A DNA stretch of 34,159 nucleotides from Lentisphaerae bacterium RIFOXYC12_FULL_60_16 (GTDB taxonomy: Bacteria > Verrucomicrobiota > Kiritimatiellia > UBA8416 > YA12-FULL-60-10): positions 1 through 34,159 of the forward strand of contig MHBQ01000111.1 in assembly GCA_001803315.1 (NCBI GenBank), in the 5' to 3' direction. Both the position numbers and the translations under genes were made by a program. Of the stretch, positions 28,501 to 34,159 are shown piece by piece. The stretch's first letter is position 1; every line of letters starts with the position of its first letter. The notes below the pieces were generated by a model. The model saw only the letters and a list, made by a program, of their open reading frames with translations. It was not told the DNA's origin and ran no database searches.

Positions 28501-29064
28501 GAACGAGGGCGTTGTCCGGATTTCGAGCCCGCGATCCTCGCGACGGAGAAACTCCTCGGCGTTGTCGCCCTTCATAACCGCCACACGGCGACCGCGAAGA
28601 TCCTGCAGGCCCTGGATGCCGACGGTGTCATTTCGCACAACAATAGCACCGTGCATGGTGAGGTAGGGCACCGTGAAGTCGAATAGCGCCTCGCGTTCCG
28701 GTGTACGCCCCACGAGCGGCAGGGCGGTGACATCCCTGCGTTCAAGCCATCCCTTAACCACCTCCCAGGTCCCCGTACGGAAGGTGACCTCGCGCCCCAT
28801 CACCTGTAGAGCCGCCCGCATCAGTTCAACGGAAAATCCGTCGGCCTGGCCATCCGGTTGAACCATGCAGAAAGGCGGATAGTCGACTTCACAACCGGAA
28901 GAAATCGTCGGAGGAACCGCTGAAAGTTGGGCTCTGGCGCCGGGAATCAGCAACGCCAGAACCACCGGTACGATCAGCCGACCATTGCCGGATGATCGAC
29001 GGATGTTCTTTTTCCAGCAACGCATCACGCCCCCCCCGCCGGTAAATATCATCATGCGTGCCAT
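25567..29064 (-). CDS. Large sensor kinase with two periplasmic solute-binding domains and three PAS domains (BvgS/EvgS-like)
   Basis: 1165-aa transmembrane sensor. A signal segment (LIVPVVLALLIPGARA, about 30-45) precedes two tandem SBP_bac_3 (amino-acid-binding-type) domains, about 55-280 and 285-510, marked by VDYPPFCMVQPDGQADGFSVEL and GDRNYPPFEFLKESGVPAGFCVDI. A membrane helix (VLFVAVPLLVIALLALAW, about 525-545) follows. Then come three PAS domains (about 565-930), a HisKA helix with SGVAHEVNNPIMGI and HATPase_c with NLLTNARDAL, VEDHGAGIS and GSGLGLSISHGIV. It ends without the receiver and HPt domains of BvgS; receivers are on the next gene. Start is uncertain: 29064, or 29025 (MRCWKK, a more normal signal peptide). 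Confidence 0.9.
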   Translation of the reverse strand: MARMMIFTGGGGVMRCWKKNIRRSSGNGRLIVPVVLALLIPGARAQLSAVPPTISSGCEVDYPPFCMVQPDGQADGFSVELMRAALQVMGREVTFRTGTWEVVKGWLERRDVTALPLVGRTPEREALFDFTVPYLTMHGAIVVRNDTVGIQGLQDLRGRRVAVMKGDNAEEFLRREDRGLEIRTTPSFLDAFRDLSEGRCDAVVVQRLVALRLLSESGHMNLRILDAPVMDFRQDFCFAVPEGDRDTLALLNEGLALIIANGTYRRLHAKWFAALELPSNRRIMVGGDRNYPPFEFLKESGVPAGFCVDIAMAVALASDLNIEIRLGSWAENVEALKSGKLDVLSMFYTPERGKVLDFSMPYMVSHCVAVVRRDGPRPPATMAELRGHRLVVEDGDIMHQQAIANGLDEWLYVVNSQEDALREVKEGRRDCALVSRTTALSVMTRAERDSLVVGRTPLFTGELCFAVAKGNKALLASLNEGLHVIKESGDYRQIFDRWMGVYETGPPAWRVILKYVLFVAVPLLVIALLALAWSWTLRRKVARRTADLTAHYRLLHVAGRTARFGGWSVDLALNQCTWSDVVADIHGMPPGFSPSVEDAIHFYAPEWREKITQIFRACAEKGVPFDEVMQVITRTGQRVWVRTTGEAVRNQQGEVVQVQGSFQDVSERKRVEEALRESEERHRALIEGLPDIVMRHDREGRHLFVSDNIAGMTGLSVDAFIGKTHRELGFTEDLCELFENAIRQVFNGGTAVEKEFSFKGIKGETIFNWRLVPEFDADHQIVSVLTISRDITEHRRTERDYQTLFREMLDGFALHEIICDKQGRPVDYRFLAINPAFERMTGLKAEAVTGRTVLEIMPGTERHWIETYGKVALTGEPAFFENYAAMLGKHFEVTAFRPAPNQFACIFMDITARKREEETRQQLQAQLLQSQKLESIGMLASGVAHEVNNPIMGIMNYAQLLIDRADGGSDSGAYAAEIIREANRVADIVRNLLSFARQDNQSFSKARVSDIVSATLSLIQAVIRHDQIVLEVEVPGDLPELRCRSQQIQQVLVNLLTNARDALNERFPGHSEQKIVRIEARKLERDGRGWILLIVEDHGAGISETIRDRIFDPFATTKHKDKGSGLGLSISHGIVTRHGGTIRYETESGKGTRFLVELPLDPGAG

Positions 29065-29070
29065 GCCTCA

Positions 29071-29098
29071 ACAATACCGTTGAAACCACAAACGACAA
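29071..29098 (-). promoter_or_regulatory. Candidate promoter of the sensor kinase operon
   Basis: On the minus strand TTGTCG (29098-29093), a 16-base spacer and TATTGT (29076-29071). Only six bases separate the -10 from the ATG at 29064, so either that start is leaderless or translation begins at a later ATG such as 29025. Confidence 0.35.
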
Positions 29099-29223
29099 AC
29101 ATGACACGTCATCGATCTTTGCAAACCTACACGAAACCATTCACCAGTACAACACTCTTTAACAGGTTGGAGAAATGCGTATGGTGTTTGCATGAGTCGA
29201 ATCCATTTCTTTTCCGTTTGGAG

Positions 29224-29306
29224 ACGGGGCGACCTCGCCCCGTTCCCCAGACCGGGGCGTTGTCGCCCCGGCTCCAGCGAAAATGTACAACCACAAAGAT
29301 ACACCC
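29224..29306. repeat. Two small GC hairpins and dispersed repeat copy B
   Basis: ACGGGGCG/CGCCCCGT forms a hairpin at 29224-29243, and CCGGGGCG-TTGT-CGCCCCGG forms another at 29252-29271. The stretch 29247-29306 is the partner of 6346-6405 (about 49 of 60 identical). It occupies the 312-bp gap between the divergent sensor kinase and glycosyltransferase genes, which otherwise holds the two promoters. Confidence 0.7.
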
Positions 29307-29326
29307 ACCCTTTAATCGCATCTGCG

Positions 29327-29354
29327 TTGCTTTTACCGTTCAGTATCATACGAT
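29327..29354 (+). promoter_or_regulatory. Candidate promoter of the polysaccharide operon
   Basis: TTGCTT (29327-29332), a 16-base spacer and TACGAT (29349-29354), ending 22 bases before the first glycosyltransferase ATG. Confidence 0.35.
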
Positions 29355-29376
29355 CCGGAAGTGGGATGGTGAACGT

Positions 29377-30525
29377 ATGCATATTCTTTTCAATGCCATG
29401 CTGTTGAACCGGCGCTGTTCCGGGGTTGAACATGCCATCCTGAACCTGGCACAGGCTCTGGCCGGCACCAACGCCGGCACCGGCGATACCCTGACCATCC
29501 TGGTCCCCCATGAATGGCGGAATTGCGATTTCCCCGGTGACGGAGTCCGGGTGCACCGCATCCGCCTGCCCGCGCATATCCGCACCCTTCGTATCGCCTG
29601 GGAACAAGCCGTGCTTCCCGGCCTTGCCCGATCCCTCAAGGCGGATCTGGTTCATGCCCCCGGCTATGTCCTGCCGTTGAACCTGCCGGTTCCCGCCATA
29701 CTATCCGTCTACGATTGCCAGGTATTCACCTGTCCCCATTGGTGCCGGCTTGCCAACCGAATCCATTACCGGCTCCTGATGCCGCCTTCCGTCGCCCGGG
29801 CACGCCGGATCATCGTGCCCTCCGCCTTCACCCAGCACGAGCTCAGCCAATGCCTGCCAGGTGCCGAACTTCGGACCCGGATCGTTCCCCTGGGCGTGTC
29901 TTCGGTTTTTGTCCCTATTACCGATCCCTCACAACGTGACGCCTTGCGCCGCCAACTGCAACTCCCGGACCATTATATTCTGCATGTCGGCCGCCTGGAC
30001 CCGCGCAAGAATCTCGACTCACTGGTCCGGTGGTTCACCCAACTCCGTGCCCGGCACAACCTGCCCCACCATCTGGTGCTTGCCGGACCTCCCGACCGCG
30101 ATTCCGCCCGTATTGCCGGCCTGCTTGACGCCCTTGGACCGGACAGCAGAATCCACCGGACGGGCCGCATCGACCCTGCCAGTCTGCCCGCCTTTTATGC
30201 ACTCGCCGACCTTTTCGTTTATCCTTCGCGCCACGAAGGATTCGGCTTGCCCCCCCTTGAGGCCATGGCCTCCGGCACCCCCGTCATCGCCTCCACCGCC
30301 GGCGCCATCCCCGAAGTCACCGGCGACGCTGCCATCGGCCTGGACCCGGATGACGCCACCGGCTGGATCACAGCCATGCATACCGTGCTTACCGACGGCC
30401 CCCTGCGTGCCGCGCGGATCCGGCTTGGACTCGAACGGGCACGGCGATTCTCCTGGGAACAAACCGCCATTCAGACCAGGACCGTGTACCGGGAAGCCTT
30501 CAACACCGGGAGCGCCCCATCATGA
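29377..30525 (+). CDS. GT4-family glycosyltransferase
   Basis: 382-aa cytosolic glycosyltransferase of GT-B fold. It adds a sugar from a nucleotide donor to a growing surface polysaccharide or lipid-linked chain. The N-terminal half has [21 protein letters not shown] and [10 protein letters not shown]. The C-terminal donor-binding half has [18 protein letters not shown] and [25 protein letters not shown], the E-x7-E type signature, then [11 protein letters not shown]. The frame stays open upstream to 29080, but conserved sequence starts at 29377, and the upstream part runs through the dispersed repeat. The donor sugar is unknown. First gene of a coupled four-gene cluster. Confidence 0.9.
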   Translation: MHILFNAMLLNRRCSGVEHAILNLAQALAGTNAGTGDTLTILVPHEWRNCDFPGDGVRVHRIRLPAHIRTLRIAWEQAVLPGLARSLKADLVHAPGYVLPLNLPVPAILSVYDCQVFTCPHWCRLANRIHYRLLMPPSVARARRIIVPSAFTQHELSQCLPGAELRTRIVPLGVSSVFVPITDPSQRDALRRQLQLPDHYILHVGRLDPRKNLDSLVRWFTQLRARHNLPHHLVLAGPPDRDSARIAGLLDALGPDSRIHRTGRIDPASLPAFYALADLFVYPSRHEGFGLPPLEAMASGTPVIASTAGAIPEVTGDAAIGLDPDDATGWITAMHTVLTDGPLRAARIRLGLERARRFSWEQTAIQTRTVYREAFNTGSAPS

Positions 30526-31697
30526 AACTCGGCGTGGTGGTGGACACCTTTCCCTGCCTGTCCGAAACGTTCATCGCCCGGGAACTGCAGGCATTGCACG
30601 AACAGGGTGTTCCCTTCGAACTTTTTGCATTCCGCACACCACCCGTCCCCCCTTCTCCCGGTGGCGACCCATCCTTCCACCCGGCCCCCCATCCCCTTCC
30701 CCATGGTCTGTCCGGCTGGCTTCACACCATCCAGCTGCCGGGAATGGCACGTGCCATGGCCGTCTGCCCGCCACCTTGCCGGTGTTACCTGCCCGCAGCC
30801 CTCACCCTCGCCGTCACCGCCCGACACCACGGTATCACCCACCTGCATGCCGAATTCGCGGCCCACACCGCTTGTGCGGCACGGATGGCGGCACATCGCA
30901 ACGGCCACCGGTACAGTGTCTCGGCACATGCCCATGACCTGTTCACACAATCCGACCGGTTCCTGCAAGCTGCCCTTGAATCGGCCTGCTGGGTACGCAC
31001 CTGTACGCAACAGGGAAAAGAAAAGGTTCGTCGGCTGTTCCCCGACTGGCCGGACGACCGGATTATCCACATTCCCCACGGCATCTTTCCGGAACGCTAT
31101 GAACCAACCCTCCCCAACGGCAATCATATCCTGGCGGTCGGGCGGTTGGTCCCTAAAAAGGGATGGTTCGACCTCCTGGCGTCCCTCGCCATCCTGCGGG
31201 ACCAGGCAATACCCTTCACCTGCACCCTGGTCGGAGAAGGACCGCAACGGCGCGTATTGGAATCAACCATCGCCCGCCTGCAGCTTGCCCGACACATCAC
31301 CTTGACCGGCGCCTGCACGGAACCGGAGGTGATCGCCTGGTACGGCAGGACCGACCTGCTGGTTGTCCCGTCCATCCAGACACCGGACGGCGATCGCGAC
31401 GGGATCCCCAATGTCATCCTTGAAGCCATGGCCATGGGCCGGTGTGTGATCGGCACCCGAACGGGTGGAATCCCTGAAATCATCCGGGACAATCGCAACG
31501 GTATGCTGGTTCCGGCTGGTCAACCCGCCCTGCTAGCCACTACGATAGCCCGGTTGATCCAGGATCCGGATCAGCGCCGACGGCTCGGTGAACAGGCCCG
31601 GTCGGATGTGATCGGCGCCTACGATGTCCGCCGCACCATCCGGCCCCTGGGCAAACGGTTGATGGCGGCTGTCCAGGAAGGAAACACGACCCGATGA
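30522..31697 (+). CDS. GT4-family glycosyltransferase (colanic-acid WcaL-like)
   Basis: 391 aa, GT-B fold. N-terminus [25 protein letters not shown] resembles WcaL/AmsK-type enzymes. HLHAEFAAHTACAARMAA and SAHAHDLFTQSD follow in the acceptor half. The donor half has ILAVGRLVPKKGWFDLLASL, TLVGEGPQRRVLES and VVPSIQTPDGDRDGIPNVILEAMAMGRCVIGT. The ATG overlaps the preceding stop by 4 bp, and its own stop overlaps the flippase gene by 4 bp, so expression is tightly coupled. The segment around residues 40-75 is unusually rich in proline. Exact sugar and linkage unknown. Confidence 0.9.
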   Translation: MKLGVVVDTFPCLSETFIARELQALHEQGVPFELFAFRTPPVPPSPGGDPSFHPAPHPLPHGLSGWLHTIQLPGMARAMAVCPPPCRCYLPAALTLAVTARHHGITHLHAEFAAHTACAARMAAHRNGHRYSVSAHAHDLFTQSDRFLQAALESACWVRTCTQQGKEKVRRLFPDWPDDRIIHIPHGIFPERYEPTLPNGNHILAVGRLVPKKGWFDLLASLAILRDQAIPFTCTLVGEGPQRRVLESTIARLQLARHITLTGACTEPEVIAWYGRTDLLVVPSIQTPDGDRDGIPNVILEAMAMGRCVIGTRTGGIPEIIRDNRNGMLVPAGQPALLATTIARLIQDPDQRRRLGEQARSDVIGAYDVRRTIRPLGKRLMAAVQEGNTTR

Positions 31698-33355
31698 CGG
31701 CTGAATTTAAAGGCACGCTGGGGCACCGCGTTTTCCGCGCCGGCATAACCGTGGCCATTGCCCATGCGCTGTTCAAACTGGCCAGCCTCTTCCAGATCAT
31801 GGTGCTTAGCCGCCTTATTCCGGCCGCGCTTTACGAATCCGTTTATGCCATTGCCTTCGAAGGATGCATTTTCACCCTGTTCCTGATCGGCGAGGAAGTC
31901 ATCGGGCCCGCCTTTCTCCCGGTTTTCATGCGGGAAAAGAAAGACCATGGCGCAGGACATGCCTGGGCATTCGCCAACGTCATCCTGACGATACAGGCGC
32001 TCATCGTCCTGTTGACCGTTGCCGCCCTGGTGGCCTTCCCGGACGCCATCGTACGCCTGATGACCGCCTGGTCGCCTGAAAACGCTCCCCGGCAATACGG
32101 GTTGACCATCCGGGCCTTGCGCTGGCTCGCACCCGCCATCTTCGGACTCTCGATGGCGTCCACCACCTATGTCCTGCTCAACGGATACAAGCGGTTCTTC
32201 CTGGCGGCCTTTGGCGATGCGGTCTGGCGCCTGTGCGTCATGCTCTGTGTCGGAATCGGCATGGGCATATTCGGATTCGGCATCCGGAGCCTGTTCGCGG
32301 GTCTTCTGGCGGGCAGCGCCCTTAAACTCCTGACCCATCTGGTCGGATTGTTCCGGGAATTGCGCCACGTCAGGTGGTCGCTGGATATTCACCATCCCGC
32401 CGTCAGGCAAATGGCGATGCTGGCCCTGCCCCTGTTGGCGGGGATCCTGTTTGCCCGGTTCCGTGATGTCTTCAACAACGTATATATTTTAAGCTACCTG
32501 AAAACCGAGGGCCTGATACAGGCCAATTCGATCGGACGCAAATTATTCCAGACCATCGGGTTCCTGATTCCCTACGCGTTCTCCATCGGCATGTTCCCCT
32601 ACCTGTGCGAAATGTCGCCCGATGAACAGCGGGAACGGGCCGGCCGGCTGGTGACCGATGTCAGCCGCCTGCTCCTCTCGATTTTCATTCCGCTCTCCCT
32701 GGTTATCGGGGTCATGGCATACCCCCTCTGCGGGTTCCTGTTTGGCGGTGGCGAGTTTGGCCCTGAAGCCGTCCGTCGCACCGCCTGGTCCACCGCCTGT
32801 TACACCCTGGTCCTGCCCGCCTTCTCCCTTGAATACCTGCTGATGCAGGCATTTTTCGCCCAGCGCCGTATGATCGCCATCTCGGTGACCGGCATGGTAT
32901 TTGTCCTGGTATCCATCGGCATCAGCGCCTGGGGAATCCTGTTTCTGGGGTTGCAGGGAATGGCAGCTCTGGGGGTGGTGGCAGGCGGTTATGTCGTCAG
33001 CCGTACCATGAAATCCCTCACGCTGATCATCCTGCTCAAGCGCCACACCATCGCCTTTCCTCTCCGTGAGACAGCCGTTTTCCTGGCCCGTACGATCGCG
33101 GTCGGCATCCTGACCGCTATCGCTGTCGGAATCGCAATCCGTCTGGCTCCCCACGTGGGGAGCAATCCATCGGCATCATTCAACCTGCTGATCCAGTTGA
33201 TCCTGGCCGCCCCGGTCGCCGGCATCACCTTTCTCATGGCCTCCCATTGGTTCCGCCTTCGCGAGCCCTTCGACATGCTGCACAGCGCCACCCAATGGGT
33301 CCGGAATCGAATGAAGAACCGTTCCCAACAGCCGGTAAACACCGGGGGAACCTGA
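31694..33355 (+). CDS. MurJ/MviN-like lipid-linked oligosaccharide flippase
   Basis: 553-aa polytopic inner-membrane protein of the MOP flippase superfamily with roughly 13-14 hydrophobic segments. Examples are FRAGITVAIAHALFKLASLF at the N-terminus, VILTIQALIVLLTVAALVAF, FLIPYAFSIGMFPYL and AVGILTAIAVGIAIRLA. Words such as FARFRDVFNNVYILSYL and GGGEFGPEAVRRTAW resemble MurJ, which flips lipid II. Its place within a glycosyltransferase cluster makes export of an undecaprenyl-linked polysaccharide repeat equally likely. It overlaps the upstream glycosyltransferase by 4 bp. The C-terminus is a soluble basic tail (VRNRMKNRSQQP). Confidence 0.82.
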   Translation: MTAEFKGTLGHRVFRAGITVAIAHALFKLASLFQIMVLSRLIPAALYESVYAIAFEGCIFTLFLIGEEVIGPAFLPVFMREKKDHGAGHAWAFANVILTIQALIVLLTVAALVAFPDAIVRLMTAWSPENAPRQYGLTIRALRWLAPAIFGLSMASTTYVLLNGYKRFFLAAFGDAVWRLCVMLCVGIGMGIFGFGIRSLFAGLLAGSALKLLTHLVGLFRELRHVRWSLDIHHPAVRQMAMLALPLLAGILFARFRDVFNNVYILSYLKTEGLIQANSIGRKLFQTIGFLIPYAFSIGMFPYLCEMSPDEQRERAGRLVTDVSRLLLSIFIPLSLVIGVMAYPLCGFLFGGGEFGPEAVRRTAWSTACYTLVLPAFSLEYLLMQAFFAQRRMIAISVTGMVFVLVSIGISAWGILFLGLQGMAALGVVAGGYVVSRTMKSLTLIILLKRHTIAFPLRETAVFLARTIAVGILTAIAVGIAIRLAPHVGSNPSASFNLLIQLILAAPVAGITFLMASHWFRLREPFDMLHSATQWVRNRMKNRSQQPVNTGGT

Positions 33356-33356
33356 C

Positions 33357-34159
33357 ATGCCCACCCGTGTCCTGCACGTGATTGAAGCCTTCGTCGGCGG
33401 CGCGGAACGGCATGTCTACGACCTCGTCACCGGGCTGGATCCCAAACGTTTTACCGTCACCGTGGCCTGTTCCGTCCTGCGCGACCCGTCGGCCAGCCTC
33501 GCGGCCCAACGGCTGGCCGATCAGGGCATCCGCGTGATCCGCCTCCCGATGGTCCGGCCCATCCGGCCGGGGCTCGATCTCGCCTGCGGACTTGCCCTGT
33601 ACCGGCACATCCGGTCAACGGGTTATGACCTGGTCCACACGCATTGCGCCAAGGGCGGATTCCTGGGCCGTTTTGCTGCGGCATGGGCCGGGGTCACCGC
33701 CGTGGTGCATACGGCCCACGGATTTCCCTTCCTCATGGATGTGTCCCCCCCGCAACGGCGTCTTTACCTGGCCCTTGAACGCCGGACGGCACGCCATACC
33801 TCCCGTTTCATCGCGGTCAGCCGATCCGAACGCGACCATGCCGTAGCCGCCGGACTGGCCCCCGCCAACCGGTTCACCGTCATCCCCAACGGTATCGCGC
33901 CCACCCCCCCACCGGTCCCCCCCGGCAGTCGCGCGGCATTCAACCTGGAACCGGACGACCAGGTGCTGGGAATCGTAGGCCGGATCAGCAAACAAAAAGG
34001 ACAGGATGACCTCGTTCGCGCCGTCGCCCGGCTGGCCGGACGTTTCCCGCGGTTGCGCGTGATGGTCGTAGGCGACGGCGAACGGGCGGGCTCCGTCAAA
34101 CGCCTTGCCCGTGAATCCGGCGTGCAGGACCGTTTCCGCTGGTTGGGATACCGTCACGA
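33357..34159 (+). CDS. GT4-family glycosyltransferase (3' end outside window)
   Basis: 267 residues are visible and the frame is open at the window edge. The acceptor half has VLHVIEAFVGGAERHVYDLV, the GG-AE type start typical of EPS/capsule GT4 enzymes, then DLVHTHCAKGGFLGRFAA, VHTAHGFPF and FIAVSRSERDHAV. The donor half begins with VIPNGIAP and LGIVGRISKQKGQDDLVRAV, and reaches VVGDGERAGSVKRLA. The C-terminal E-x7-E region is missing only because the window ends. The ATG lies one base after the flippase stop, with GGGGGA as ribosome site. Fourth gene of the cluster. Confidence 0.9.
   Translation, partial: MPTRVLHVIEAFVGGAERHVYDLVTGLDPKRFTVTVACSVLRDPSASLAAQRLADQGIRVIRLPMVRPIRPGLDLACGLALYRHIRSTGYDLVHTHCAKGGFLGRFAAAWAGVTAVVHTAHGFPFLMDVSPPQRRLYLALERRTARHTSRFIAVSRSERDHAVAAGLAPANRFTVIPNGIAPTPPPVPPGSRAAFNLEPDDQVLGIVGRISKQKGQDDLVRAVARLAGRFPRLRVMVVGDGERAGSVKRLARESGVQDRFRWLGYRH

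Noticed and set aside
29080-29376. Upstream extension of the first glycosyltransferase by 99 codons
   Set aside because: The extension reads through the dispersed repeat and the promoter; family conservation begins at the ATG at 29377.

Overview
The window is GC-rich, densely packed bacterial chromosome. It encodes metabolism and housekeeping (GdhA, RecN, PyrK/PyrD, B12-dependent NrdJ, Der, GlnRS, GluRS), sensing (three histidine-kinase genes and one sigma-54 activator) and envelope polysaccharide synthesis. There is no rRNA, tRNA, transposase, phage gene or CRISPR array. The use of a B12-dependent ribonucleotide reductase, a UroD-like methyltransferase, a methyl-tetrahydrofolate methyltransferase, an archaeal-type NrpR repressor and many short REP-like inverted repeats at gene ends suggests an anaerobic or microaerobic PVC-type bacterium (Kiritimatiellota/Verrucomicrobiota-like). 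That placement is an inference; no phylogenetic marker was compared.

Layout. 1-1.9 kb: the 5' part of an NrpR-family nitrogen repressor (minus) is divergent from gdhA (plus), with a perfect 22-bp palindrome between them. 1.9-4.2 kb (minus): a UroD-like gene followed by a rhodanese-ferritin-like fusion. 4.3-8.5 kb (plus): recN, a repeat-filled 559-bp gap, a pterin-dependent methyltransferase and a PanE-type ketopantoate reductase. 8.6-11.3 kb (minus): an NtrB/NtrC-like pair with its own promoter. 11.5-14.7 kb (minus): pyrK-pyrD and an unknown membrane-anchored protein, joined by short overlaps. 14.8-17.8 kb (minus): nrdJ, with a strong extended -10 promoter overlapped by an NrdR-box-like site. 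17.9-22.5 kb (minus): gltX-glnS-der operon, with a hairpin in the gltX leader. 23.0-23.7 kb (plus): secreted alpha/beta hydrolase. 23.9-29.1 kb (minus): a very large sensor kinase with two periplasmic amino-acid-binding-type domains, and a receiver-kinase-receiver partner. 29.4-34.2 kb (plus): a translationally coupled polysaccharide operon of two GT4 glycosyltransferases, a MurJ-like flippase and a third GT4 enzyme cut by the window end.

The most interesting signals are the NrpR/palindrome/gdhA arrangement, which looks like a self-contained nitrogen switch of archaeal type in a bacterium, the set of unrelated inverted repeats placed in almost every larger gap, the possibly leaderless recN promoter, and the dual-binding-domain sensor relay. 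All functions come from reading motifs by eye; no database search was run.
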